The position numbers were made by a program, and so were the translations under genes. From CAVVDT01 sp963747005 (lineage in GTDB: Bacteria > Pseudomonadota > Alphaproteobacteria > Rhizobiales > Aestuariivirgaceae), in the NCBI GenBank assembly GCA_963747005.1, contig CAVVDT010000003.1:248001-312000 (forward strand): 64,000 nucleotides of DNA, read 5' to 3'. The notes under the pieces are model-generated. The model saw nothing but the letters and a program-made list of their open reading frames with translations, did not search any database and was not told the origin of the DNA. This document shows positions 16,072-24,604 of this stretch, piece after piece (the first letter of the stretch is position 1; every line of letters begins with the position of its first letter).

Positions 16072-17742
16072 CTATTCGTTATTGGCTTGCGTGGTTGCCC
16101 TGCGGTGCAAGGTGTAGAGCCAGTAGCCGCCGAACAACAGCACCGCCGCCGACACGGTTGACACCGTGCCGAGCACCGGCACGCCCGGCGTATAGCCCGC
16201 GACCATCTTGGCGTAGAGGTATTCGGGGATGGTGGTGTCGGCACCGTCGGTATAGAGCGACAGCGGGAAATTGCCCCAAGACAGCAGGAATGCGAACAAT
16301 GAGCCTGATACGATGCCCGGCAGCAGCACCGGCAGGGTGACTTCCCGGAACACCTGCAAGCGGCTAGCGCCGAGATCGAAGGCGGCTTCCTCCAGCGCCG
16401 GATCGAAGCTGTAGACCTGGATGGAGATGACCAGCGTCACCACCGGGATGATCCACACCAGATGGGCAAAGACCGCGGTGTGCCACGAGAGATTGAGGCC
16501 CATGGCGTTGAACCACAACAGCAGCGCCAGCCCCAGCACCGTCTGGGGAAAGAAGATCGGCAAGAGGACCAGGCGCTGATAAAGGGTACGTCCTCTCCAG
16601 TCGTAGCGGGCAAAGGCCAGCGCCCCGAAGAAGCCGATCACCACGGCGATCACCGTGACGATCAGCGCAATCGAGATGGATGTCTGGAAAAGCTGGTGCA
16701 CCTCGATGGAGGCAAAGGTCTTGCGCCACCAGGTGAGACCCCACCGCCGGATGGGAAACAGGAAATAGCGGCTCTTGGTGAGCGAGGCGAGCAGGATGCA
16801 CAAGGCCGGCAGATAGATGAAGATGAGGACGGCGATCGACCACACCCAGATCAGCGCATGGCGCGCTCGCTTGTTCATGATCTGGCGCGCCTTCCGAGAA
16901 ATCTTGTCGAGATCGAAGCGCCACAGGACCAGCAGCACCAGGGTGCCAACCACGAACATGAGGAGACAGGCGAGCGCCGCGCCCAGCGGCCAGTTCTGGG
17001 CATAGGTGAAGGCGATCTCGATGTCCTGGGTGATCGGAATGATGACCTGGCCGCCGAGGATCTTGGCCTCCGCGATGCCGCCCACCGCCAGGACGAAGGT
17101 CAACAGGAACCCGATCATGATGCCCGGCATCGAAAGCGGCAGTTCCACCTCCCGGAACACCTGCCAGCGCGAGGCGCCGAGATCGCTTGCGGCATCGCGG
17201 ATCTCGTCCGGCACCATGGAGACGCCGAGCGACATGGGAAACAGCATGAACGGCAGATAGACATAGATCATGCCCATGAGGACCACCCAGCGGGTGTAGA
17301 GCGGACCGTCGAGATTGAGGCCGGTGAATTCCTTGATCGTCCCCAGCAGCACGCCGTTCTTGATCAGGAACAGCACCCAGCCATAGAGCCGCACATTCTC
17401 CGACACGAACAGCGGAATGGTGAACAGCAAGGTGATGATCGGCGACCAGCGCCCGAAGATTTTCGCCATGCCATAGGCGATCGGGTAGCAGATGGGCGCC
17501 AGCAGGATCACCGTCAGGGCGGCATACAGCATCGACCAGGTGAACGAGATGTAGCTGTTGGACCCGAAGATATCGATATAGTTGCCGAAGCTCGGGTGAC
17601 CGAGCAGCCCGAAGGTGCGGGCCGGCATGAACGAATAGGCGATCACCGCCGTGAGCGGGGCGGCGAACCCCACCAGCAGGAAGAGCATCAGGGGCAGGCC
17701 GTTCGCCAGCCCCGGCGAAAGCCTAAACGGGCTGGCCTTCAT
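16072..17742 (-). CDS. Fused two-domain ABC permease, spermidine/putrescine type
   Basis: A 556-residue protein joining PotB-like (about 1-285) and PotC-like (about 290-550) permease halves in one chain. Each half has about six membrane helices and its own ATPase-contact EAA loop: EIRDAASDLGASRWQVFREV and EEAAFDLGASRLQVFREVTL, each followed by LP-x-x-x-PGI. A basic linker (SRKARQIMNKRARHALIW) joins them. In most relatives these are two genes. The ATG overlaps the ATPase stop by 4 bp. With the ATPase and binding protein it forms a complete importer, probably for a polyamine or similar cation; the substrate is inferred. Confidence 0.9.
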   Translation of the reverse strand: MKASPFRLSPGLANGLPLMLFLLVGFAAPLTAVIAYSFMPARTFGLLGHPSFGNYIDIFGSNSYISFTWSMLYAALTVILLAPICYPIAYGMAKIFGRWSPIITLLFTIPLFVSENVRLYGWVLFLIKNGVLLGTIKEFTGLNLDGPLYTRWVVLMGMIYVYLPFMLFPMSLGVSMVPDEIRDAASDLGASRWQVFREVELPLSMPGIMIGFLLTFVLAVGGIAEAKILGGQVIIPITQDIEIAFTYAQNWPLGAALACLLMFVVGTLVLLVLWRFDLDKISRKARQIMNKRARHALIWVWSIAVLIFIYLPALCILLASLTKSRYFLFPIRRWGLTWWRKTFASIEVHQLFQTSISIALIVTVIAVVIGFFGALAFARYDWRGRTLYQRLVLLPIFFPQTVLGLALLLWFNAMGLNLSWHTAVFAHLVWIIPVVTLVISIQVYSFDPALEEAAFDLGASRLQVFREVTLPVLLPGIVSGSLFAFLLSWGNFPLSLYTDGADTTIPEYLYAKMVAGYTPGVPVLGTVSTVSAAVLLFGGYWLYTLHRRATTQANNE

Positions 17743-18809
17743 TCTCCCACCAGCACGCTGTCGCGCGCGTCCCAGCCAATGAGGATATCGCTGTCGAGAT
17801 TGATGTGGGCGTTGGCCTGCTCGCGCAGCTTTTCCACCACGAAGACCTGGCTGCCGGCCCTCACCTGGTACTGGATACGCGAGCCCAGCGCATATTCGTT
17901 GTAGACCCGGCCCGAAAACACGTTGTCGGCGTCGGTTATCTTTGAAACGAAGCGCATGAACTCCGGGCGGATTACCAGATGACCGGAGGTGAAGCCCTTG
18001 GGCACCGTCGGGGCCTTCAGGCGCTTGTCGAAGCCGGGGCAGGCGAGCTGGTCCTTGCCGTCGAGGGTCACCTTCAGGATGTTGACATCGCCCATGAACT
18101 CCGAGACGAACTTGTCGCGCGGCTTCGAATAGATATCATCGGGGGTGCCCACCTGCACCAGCTTGCCGGCCCGCATCACGCCGATGCGATCGGACATGAC
18201 CATGGCTTCTTCGAGCGAGTGGGTGATGTAGATGAAGGTCTTGCCGGTCTCGCGGTGGATGTCCTTGAGTTCCTTTTCCAGCGTCTTGCGCAGCTTGTAG
18301 TCGATGGCCGACAGCGGCTCGTCGAAGAACAGGATTTCCGGATCGAAGGCCAGCGCCCGGGCCAGCGCCACGCGCTGGCGTTCGCCGCCGGAGCATTTGA
18401 GCACGCTCTTGCCGTAATAGTCCGCCGGCAGGCGCAACTGCTTGAGAAGCTGCAAGGCGCGTTCCTTGCGCTGGGCTCGCGCCATGCCGCGTATCTTCAG
18501 GGAGAACTCGATGTTCTCGCCCACCGTGCGATGCGGGAACAGCGCCAGCGACTGGAACACCATGCAGGTCGGGCGCTTGTTGGCGGGCACCTTGTTGATA
18601 CGGCTGCCGCGCAGGATGATGTCGCCACCGCTTGCCTCCTCCATGCCGGCGAGCATGCGCACCAGCGTGGTCTTGCCCGACCCCGAGGGGCCGACGATGG
18701 TGAAGAACTCGCCCTCGGTGATGTCGAGGTCGATATGGTCGACGGCGGTAAACGAGCCGAAAGTCTTGGTCAGCCCCTTGAGTACGAGGATCGGCGTTGG
18801 CGTCGTCAT
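17739..18809 (-). CDS. ABC transporter ATPase, PotA-like
   Basis: A 356-residue ATPase of the polyamine/iron/opine importer group. It has Walker A GPSGSGKTT near residue 40, a Q-loop in MVFQSLALFPHRTV, signature CSGGERQRVALARAL (Leu of LSGGQ replaced by Cys, Gln by Glu), Walker B PEILFFDEPLSAID and the H-loop ITHSLEEA. The C-terminal about 100 residues form the TOBE regulatory domain (GHLVIRPEFMRF, GSRIQYQVRAG). It is between the binding-protein and fused-permease genes and overlaps the permease by 4 bp. It would energise import from the cytoplasmic face. Confidence 0.93.
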   Translation of the reverse strand: MTTPTPILVLKGLTKTFGSFTAVDHIDLDITEGEFFTIVGPSGSGKTTLVRMLAGMEEASGGDIILRGSRINKVPANKRPTCMVFQSLALFPHRTVGENIEFSLKIRGMARAQRKERALQLLKQLRLPADYYGKSVLKCSGGERQRVALARALAFDPEILFFDEPLSAIDYKLRKTLEKELKDIHRETGKTFIYITHSLEEAMVMSDRIGVMRAGKLVQVGTPDDIYSKPRDKFVSEFMGDVNILKVTLDGKDQLACPGFDKRLKAPTVPKGFTSGHLVIRPEFMRFVSKITDADNVFSGRVYNEYALGSRIQYQVRAGSQVFVVEKLREQANAHINLDSDILIGWDARDSVLVGE

Positions 18810-18859
18810 GCTGCCCCGATGCGCTTTGATGACAAAGGAACCCGGCTCCTCTGTAGTAA

Positions 18860-18889
18860 GGCGCTCCTTCCCGTAGGGGAAAGAGCGCC
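18860..18889 (-). other. Intercistronic hairpin after the binding-protein gene
   Basis: Arms 18860-18872 and 18876-18889 form a stem of about 13 bp with one mismatch and a 3-nt loop. It lies in the 103-bp gap between the binding-protein gene and the ATPase gene. Without a T-run it is more likely to protect the 3' end of the binding-protein mRNA than to stop transcription. Confidence 0.45.
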
Positions 18890-18912
18890 CGGTTTCCGAA
18901 CGTCTGACCGGA

Positions 18913-20070
18913 TCAGCCGGCCGATGCTTCTTTCTTGGCCGCCGTCATGATGTCGAGCAGCTTGTCGTAGTCGGGCACGATATCGTACTCGACGCTGCGC
19001 GCCATCTCCTCGTCCAGGCTGTCCCACTGGATGGCGTCCAACTCGTCCTTGGTGAACAGGTTGAAGCATTCGGGGTTGGCCATCTGGGCGACGGGGTTGA
19101 AGGTGCCCTCGGCGAAGGCGACCGTATGGGCCACCTTCGGGTCCTGCACGTATTTGAGGAATTCCACGGCCAGCGGCAATTCCTGCGGATTGTTGACGGT
19201 GGAGGTGACCTCGATCCACGACACACCGCCCTTGCCGCCGGGCATCGGACCCTTGAGAGGCGTCACGCCGCGGATATTCCTGGCGCCGTCGGCGCGCGCC
19301 GGCGAAGCCGAATAGGTGCCGCCGGTCATGTGGAAGTCGATCTCGCCGGAAATGAACGCCTGGTTCATGGCGGCGATGTCGCCCACCAGCTTGGCACCCT
19401 TGAACACCCGCCGCGCCGTCTCGCGGAACTTGGCGACCTGATCGTCGGTATGTTTGACGAACGGATCGAAGCCGGAGATCAGGCAGATGTCGAAGACGTT
19501 CCAGTCGTCCAATTCGAGGATGCCGTATTTGCCGTTGTTCGCCGGGTCGTTCCACAGATCCCAGCCCTGGTCCTCGGCCGTCTTGCGCGAGACCTTGTCG
19601 GTGTTGACCACGAAGGAATAGGGGCCGAAGCGCTGGCACATGCCGAGCAGTTCCTTGCCGTCATCGCTCATCGCCCATTTGTAGGGCGGTTTGAACATCG
19701 GCAGCATCTTGTCGAAGTAGGGCTCCATCATCGCCCGGTCGAGCGGCTTGATGAGCTTTTCGGGATACATCACCTTGCGCGCCCAGGGATTGTTGACGTT
19801 GATGAGGTCCCAGACATTGATCTCGCCGGCCCTCAGGCGGTTGATCATGGTGGGATCGTTGGTGAGCGATTCCGCCTTGACGGTGGCCCCCTTCATCTTG
19901 CGGAACGGATCCAGCACCTGGGCGGAGTTGTAGCCTTCCCAGCACAGGATGTTCAGTTCCTTCTCGCGGGCTGCCTGGGCCTGACGCGAAAGCGCTCCGG
20001 TCGCGGCCACCGCCGCCACGGCGCCTGAAGTCTGCAGGAAATCGCGGCGGGTAATTGATGATCCGAACAT
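18913..20070 (-). CDS. ABC transporter substrate-binding protein, PotD/PotF family, Tat-exported
   Basis: A 385-residue periplasmic receptor. ITRRDFLQTSGAVAAVAATG is a twin-arginine signal followed by an AQA cleavage site. The mature part begins KELNILCWEGYN, the family's usual first strand, and includes AGEINVWDLINVNNPW and YSFVVNTDKVS. The ATG at 20070 has a GGGAGAA box upstream and starts just before the Tat signal. It is first in its transporter operon. The ligand-pocket residues I can see do not allow a firm choice between spermidine, putrescine or another small cation. Confidence 0.9.
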   Translation of the reverse strand: MFGSSITRRDFLQTSGAVAAVAATGALSRQAQAAREKELNILCWEGYNSAQVLDPFRKMKGATVKAESLTNDPTMINRLRAGEINVWDLINVNNPWARKVMYPEKLIKPLDRAMMEPYFDKMLPMFKPPYKWAMSDDGKELLGMCQRFGPYSFVVNTDKVSRKTAEDQGWDLWNDPANNGKYGILELDDWNVFDICLISGFDPFVKHTDDQVAKFRETARRVFKGAKLVGDIAAMNQAFISGEIDFHMTGGTYSASPARADGARNIRGVTPLKGPMPGGKGGVSWIEVTSTVNNPQELPLAVEFLKYVQDPKVAHTVAFAEGTFNPVAQMANPECFNLFTKDELDAIQWDSLDEEMARSVEYDIVPDYDKLLDIMTAAKKEASAG

Positions 20071-20392
20071 TTGCAGTTCTCCCTGTTGTGGCCCGACCCG
20101 ACCCGCCCGGCGGTCCACCAGGGGACCGAACCGGCGGGTCGGGGGACGTTGCGTCGCGCTGGCGCTGACACGCCATTATCACAGCACAACACGGCCCGGG
20201 AACCAACCCCCGTGGCTCCTGAGCATGGTCGCACTGCGACGGACAGGCTAAGGCCTCGATCGCCGCCGGGGCTTGACATCACGTGGTCCCCACTTGACAC
20301 GCGGGTCGTCGCTATCCCTCACTCTTTCGCCCGGCATGCAAAACAGCTATGGCTGCGAGCGTGCGTTCGCCCACACCGGAGATTGCCATCCC
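20071..20392. other. Intergenic region between divergent operons
   Basis: 322 bp between the binding-protein gene (leftward) and the aminopeptidase gene (rightward). It must hold promoters for both. Two TTGACA hexamers occur on the plus strand at 20273-20278 and 20294-20299, but neither has a convincing -10 element at 16-18 bp. I see no gene in it. Confidence 0.5.
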
Positions 20393-21781
20393 ATGCAGCA
20401 AAAGCCTGTCCTCCTGCCTGCTACCAGAGCGAAAGCGGCATGCCCGATCATCGGCGTGACGCGCGGTCGGCTGGCGGCTCTCGAGGCCGGCCTCGACGAA
20501 CCGCAGCGTGCCTGGATCAAGGCGAACGGCTTTGCCGGCGAGGCGGGCAAATGGCTCTCGCTGCCGGGGCCTGACGGGAAAATCGCGCAGGTGCTTTTCG
20601 GGCTTGGCGACGGCCAGGCGCCGGAGGATGCGTTCCAGGCCGCGCGCCTTGCCTCGGTGCTGCCGGCCGGCGATTATTGCTTTGAGCAACCGCCCGGCCC
20701 GGCAGCGCTGGTGGCGCTGGGCTGGCTGCTGGAGACTTATGCCTTCACCCGATACGGCGGCAAGCCGGCCGGCCGCGGCGCCCGACTGGTCGCTCCTCAA
20801 GGCGTCGACCGGGCCGACATCATCCGGCAGGCAGAGGCCGTCTCGCTGGTGCGCGACCTGGTCAATACGCCGTCCTCCGACATGGGTCCGGCGGAACTGG
20901 AAAAAGCCGCCCGCGAAGTCGCCGGCAGGCACGGCGCCCGCTTCAGGACGGTGACCGGCAAGGCGCTGGCGACAGGCTTTCCCCTGATCCACGCCGTCGG
21001 CAAGGCCTCGACCCGCCCGCCGCGCCTCATCGATTTCACCTGGGGCAATCCCACGGCGCCGAAGGTCACGCTGGTCGGCAAGGGCGTGTGCTTCGATACC
21101 GGCGGTCTCGACATCAAGCCGTCATCGGGCATGCTGTTGATGAAGAAGGACATGGGGGGCTCGGCAAACGTCCTCGGTCTCGCGTCGATGATCATGGACG
21201 CCAGACTGCCGGTGCGCCTCAGGGTGCTGATACCGGCGGTGGAGAATTCCATCTCGGGCGAGGCCTTCCGCCCCGGCGACGTGCTGAAGAGCCGCAAAGG
21301 CCTGACCGTCGAGATCGGCAACACCGACGCCGAAGGCCGTCTCGTCCTCGCCGATGCGCTGGCGCTGGCCGATCAGGAAAGCCCCGACCTGATGATCGAC
21401 ATGGCGACCCTGACCGGTGCGGCGCGGGTGGCGCTGGGTCCCGACCTGCCGCCCTTTTATACCGACGACGAAACGACTGCCTCGGCCCTTGCACGCGCCG
21501 CCGCCGAGCACAATGATCCCTTGTGGCGCCTGCCCTTGTGGAAGCCCTACAACGCCCTGTTCGAGAGCCCCATCGCCGATATCAACAATGCCGGCTCATC
21601 GGGTTTTGCCGGATCGATCACCGCCGCCCTGTTCCTGGCGCGGTTCGTGGAAAAGGCCAGGACCTGGGTGCATCTCGACATCTTCGCCTGGACACCGGCG
21701 GCCCGGCCGGGCCGGCCGGCGGGCGGCGAGGCGCAGGGCATCCGCGCCCTCTATCACCTGATCGCCGGGCGCTATCGCTAA
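20393..21781 (+). CDS. M17 leucyl aminopeptidase family protein
   Basis: A 462-residue di-metal cytosolic aminopeptidase. Metal-binding and catalytic landmarks are LVGKGVCFDTGGLDIKPSSG (Lys and Asp), MKKDMGGSANVLG, PAVENSISGEAFRPGD and the family signature NTDAEGRLVLADAL (Asp, Glu, Arg). The N-terminal domain is shorter and more divergent than in E. coli PepA. The ATG at 20393 starts MQQKPVLLPA. It is followed by a MarR regulator and an NlpC/P60 hydrolase on the same strand; this trio recurs in rhizobia and suggests a role in processing peptides, perhaps cell-wall derived. Confidence 0.92.
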   Translation: MQQKPVLLPATRAKAACPIIGVTRGRLAALEAGLDEPQRAWIKANGFAGEAGKWLSLPGPDGKIAQVLFGLGDGQAPEDAFQAARLASVLPAGDYCFEQPPGPAALVALGWLLETYAFTRYGGKPAGRGARLVAPQGVDRADIIRQAEAVSLVRDLVNTPSSDMGPAELEKAAREVAGRHGARFRTVTGKALATGFPLIHAVGKASTRPPRLIDFTWGNPTAPKVTLVGKGVCFDTGGLDIKPSSGMLLMKKDMGGSANVLGLASMIMDARLPVRLRVLIPAVENSISGEAFRPGDVLKSRKGLTVEIGNTDAEGRLVLADALALADQESPDLMIDMATLTGAARVALGPDLPPFYTDDETTASALARAAAEHNDPLWRLPLWKPYNALFESPIADINNAGSSGFAGSITAALFLARFVEKARTWVHLDIFAWTPAARPGRPAGGEAQGIRALYHLIAGRYR

Positions 21782-21913
21782 CCACGTCGGCACCGCCGAC
21801 TTGCCAATTCCGCCCGCCCGCGCTTAACTGATACGGAACCGAAACGATCGCCGGCGGCGCGAGGCCCATGCCGCTTTTCATCAGGTGCGCCCTTGAAAGG
21901 CGCGGGATTGGGC

Positions 21914-22270
21914 ATGGCCTCTCAGTTGACCACCGGACAGGCATTGGGACTGTGGCACCGCGTAGCGCTTTCGCTGGTGCGCGATGACGAGCCCGATCTG
22001 TCGCTGCGCCAGATGGCGATCCTGCTCACCGTCTATATGGAGGCTCCGCCCCACACGGTGCGCGATCTCGCCCGTCGCCTCGGCGTCTCCAAGCCGGTGA
22101 TCACCCGGGCGCTCGATCACATGGGCAAGCTCGACCTCCTCACCCGCCGCCGCGACGAGGAGGACCGCCGCAATGTCCTCATCCAGCGCACCCTGCGCGG
22201 GGCGCTGTACGTGGAGGCGCTCGGTGATACAGTGGCGCGTCTTTCAGGTGATGAAACCCTGCGGCCATGA
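21914..22270 (+). CDS. MarR-family transcriptional regulator
   Basis: A short winged-helix regulator of about 118 residues. LSLRQMAILLTVYMEAPPHT leads into the helix-turn-helix VRDLARRLGVSKPVITRALD, and RRDEEDRRNVLIQRTLRGA is the wing. The dimerisation tail is short. The ATG at 21914 is chosen with a GGGATTGGG box; an upstream in-frame TTG at 21893 is less likely. Its stop overlaps the NlpC/P60 start by 4 bp (ATGA), so they should be coupled. It may autoregulate this small operon, but no operator is visible to me. Confidence 0.85.
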   Translation: MASQLTTGQALGLWHRVALSLVRDDEPDLSLRQMAILLTVYMEAPPHTVRDLARRLGVSKPVITRALDHMGKLDLLTRRRDEEDRRNVLIQRTLRGALYVEALGDTVARLSGDETLRP

Positions 22271-23109
22271 CCCTCGATTCCCGTCTCAACGCCTACCGGC
22301 CCGGCCTGGCCCGGGCATCGCTGGTCGGCAAGGTCATTGCCGAGCGCTATGTGAAGGGCGAGTTGCAGCGCGTCGGCGTGGCGACGCTGGGCATGTACGC
22401 CAACAAGCGCGGCGAGGGCCCCATGATAAGCGAGGCCCTCAGGGGTGAGGATTTCCTCGTCCTCGATATTGCCGGCCACTGGGCCTGGGGGCAACTGGCA
22501 CGCGACGATTACGTCGGCTATGTGCTGGCGAGCCATCTCGAACCCATCGAGGCGGCCCCCACCCACAAGGTTTGCGTTCCCTCGAGCCTTGTCTTTTCCG
22601 CCCCTGACCTGAAAAGCGAACCGCTGGGCCCCTTGTGGCTCAACTCCTTTGTTTCGGTGACTGCCATCGTGGGCGCGTGGTCAGCGCTCGCCGGTGGCGG
22701 CTTTGTGTTCAACCGTCATTTGACCGGTCTCGACAAGCATGCAGCCGATTTCGTCGCCGTGGCCGAGCAGTTCTGCAACGTCCCCTATCTGTGGGGTGGG
22801 CGGACGTTTGGCGGCCTCGACTGTTCGGGGCTGGTGCAGACCGCCATGCTGGCCGCCGGCCGCGCCTGCCCGCGCGACAGCGACATGATGGAGGCATCGC
22901 TCGGCACCGCCCTGCCGACCGATGATCTGAACGCCCTCAGGCGCGGCGACCTGGTGTTCTGGAAGGGCCATGTCGGCATCATGGTGGACGAAAGACGCCT
23001 GCTGCACGCCAACGCCCATCATCTGCGGGTGGTGATCGAACCGCTCGCCGGTGCGGTGGAGCGCATCGCCGCCGCAGGCAGTCCCGTCACGTCGATACGG
23101 CGGCCATGA
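22267..23109 (+). CDS. NlpC/P60 family cell-wall hydrolase with SH3-like regions
   Basis: A 280-residue predicted cysteine peptidase for peptidoglycan stem peptides. The N-terminal about 140 residues form one or two bacterial SH3-like domains (WAWGQLARDDYVGYV and similar strands). The catalytic domain starts near 155: PYLWGGRTFGGLDCSGLVQ carries the Cys nucleophile, RRGDLVFWKGHVGIMVD the His, and LLHANAHH the third polar residue. No signal peptide is visible, which is common in this rhizobial subgroup. It overlaps the MarR gene by 4 bp. Confidence 0.9.
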   Translation: MTLDSRLNAYRPGLARASLVGKVIAERYVKGELQRVGVATLGMYANKRGEGPMISEALRGEDFLVLDIAGHWAWGQLARDDYVGYVLASHLEPIEAAPTHKVCVPSSLVFSAPDLKSEPLGPLWLNSFVSVTAIVGAWSALAGGGFVFNRHLTGLDKHAADFVAVAEQFCNVPYLWGGRTFGGLDCSGLVQTAMLAAGRACPRDSDMMEASLGTALPTDDLNALRRGDLVFWKGHVGIMVDERRLLHANAHHLRVVIEPLAGAVERIAAAGSPVTSIRRP

Positions 23110-23237
23110 GACGCCTTCAATTGGTTCCCCGGAAGGGCCGCAGCGCATCGAATTTGGAACCCTTTGACGGGAAACCTTCACGCCAAGTTAGAGGCTTTGG
23201 TGCATGATGGTCGCGTTGATTTCTGCTGGAGCCGCCA

Positions 23238-23666
23238 ATGACATCGGCCTTGTTGAATGTCTCCGCGCCCGTGAAGAGTTCCGGTGTCGCCTACCTGTGG
23301 TGGTTTTTCCTCGGCACGCTCGGGGCGCATAAGTTCTACCTCCGCCGGCCGGCAATGGGCCTGCTGTACGCCTCTACCGTCGGCCTTCTGGGTGTGGGAC
23401 TTCTGTGGGACCTGTTCACCATCCCCTTTCAGGTCAGGCAAGCGAACGCGAGATTGGGACTTGTTGCGCCCGGCAAATATGGTTCTGATCGCGCCCGCAT
23501 CCCATCGCCGAGCGAGCCCGATCATCGCCCCGATGAGGCGAGGTTCGCAGGCATAGACGCGAAGATCGCCGAACTTGTGGCGCAGCGCGCCAGCCGGAGG
23601 CCCGTCTCTGCACCTGCAAACACTTCGATCGACAAACCTGTATTCGGTCTTCGCAAGGCTCAGTAA
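23238..23666 (+). CDS. TM2-domain membrane protein
   Basis: A 142-residue protein. Residues about 15-75 form the TM2 domain: YLWWFFLGTLGAHKFYLRRP, with the typical G-x-x-G-x-H-x-F-Y-L-x-x-x turn, then a second helix and the D-L-F acidic motif in LLWDLFTIPFQ. The C-terminal half is polar, predicted disordered, with no motif I recognise. The function of bacterial TM2 proteins is not established. Its 3' end overlaps the convergent hydroxyacid dehydrogenase gene by 7 bp. Confidence 0.85.
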   Translation: MTSALLNVSAPVKSSGVAYLWWFFLGTLGAHKFYLRRPAMGLLYASTVGLLGVGLLWDLFTIPFQVRQANARLGLVAPGKYGSDRARIPSPSEPDHRPDEARFAGIDAKIAELVAQRASRRPVSAPANTSIDKPVFGLRKAQ

Positions 23667-24604
23667 CCGCGCTCGCGGTCGACCACATGGGCGAGGGGCT
23701 CGCCGGCTTCGTGGCGGCGGATCTGGCCCATGATGTAGGTCACGATGGAACGCGGATCGCTGTCGGCGGCGATGTGCGGTGTCACCGTCACTCGGGGGTC
23801 ATGCCACAAGGGGCTGTCGGCGGGCAGTGGCTCGGTCTCGAACACATCGAGGCTGGCGGCAAAGAGATCACCTCTGTCCAGGCACTCGAGGATATCGGCC
23901 TCCACCTGCAAGCCGCCACGCCCGGCATTGATCAATACCGGGCCACCCAGCGGACCGTCCTTGGCCAGCTTGTGCAAAAGCCTCGCATCGATGATGCCGC
24001 GCGTCGCCGACGTCAGCGGCAGCAGCACCACCAGGATATCGCTGCGCGCCAGGAAAGGGTCGAGGCCCTCTTTGCCCGCATAGCACCGGATGCCGGCGAT
24101 GGACTTGGGCGAGCGCGACCAGCCGGCAACCTGAAACCCCAGCATGGAAAGCTTCATGGCGGCGTCCTCGCCCAGTACGCCAAGCCCCATGACACCGACC
24201 CTGACGGCTGAGGCCGCCCATTGCTCCACCGGATGCCAGATGCCCTTTTTCTGGTTGGCGGCGATGAGAGGACCCTGGCGATGATGATGCAGCACCTGCC
24301 ACACCACATATTCGCTCATCCGCATGGTCATGTCGTCGAGCACGACGCGCACCACGGGTTTTTCCGGCAGGGTGGGATCGGCGAGCAGATGGTCGACGCC
24401 GGCGCCCAGGTTGAAGATCACTTCCAGGGCCGGCAGGCTGGCCAGCGAACCGTGCGGCGGGCGCCACACCAGCGCATAGCGCACGCCGGCCGCATCGTCC
24501 ATGCGGTCCGGCCATATGTTGACGGTGCGGTCCGGATCGACCGCGTGGATGGCCTTTTCCCAGCTCTCCGGGCGCCAGCTATCCATGATCAGCGCAATGC
24601 TCAT
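23660..24604 (-). CDS. ghrA: D-2-hydroxyacid dehydrogenase, glyoxylate/hydroxypyruvate reductase A-like
   Basis: A 314-residue NAD(P)-dependent reductase. It has the family order FNLGAGVDHLL, the dinucleotide motif VGVMGLGVLGEDAA, WSRSPK (Arg after beta-2, favouring NADP), LLPLTSATRGIID, LINAGRGGLQVEADIL (catalytic Arg region), DVFETEPLPADSPLW (catalytic Glu) and VTPHIAA (catalytic His). It fits the GhrA subgroup, which lacks the usual longer N-terminus. The ATG at 24604 overlaps the stop of the Yej ATPase gene, so it is co-translated with the peptide transporter. A metabolic link to transported peptides is unclear. Confidence 0.9.
   Translation of the reverse strand: MSIALIMDSWRPESWEKAIHAVDPDRTVNIWPDRMDDAAGVRYALVWRPPHGSLASLPALEVIFNLGAGVDHLLADPTLPEKPVVRVVLDDMTMRMSEYVVWQVLHHHRQGPLIAANQKKGIWHPVEQWAASAVRVGVMGLGVLGEDAAMKLSMLGFQVAGWSRSPKSIAGIRCYAGKEGLDPFLARSDILVVLLPLTSATRGIIDARLLHKLAKDGPLGGPVLINAGRGGLQVEADILECLDRGDLFAASLDVFETEPLPADSPLWHDPRVTVTPHIAADSDPRSIVTYIMGQIRRHEAGEPLAHVVDRERGY

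Noticed and set aside
16462..17904. 480-codon plus-strand frame across the fused permease
   Set aside because: Antisense shadow: extremely Gln/His/Asp-rich and without membrane or catalytic motifs.
20273..20318. Tandem TTGACA promoters upstream of the aminopeptidase gene
   Set aside because: No -10 hexamer at 16-18 bp from either; the only TATCCC is 13-14 bp from the second hexamer.
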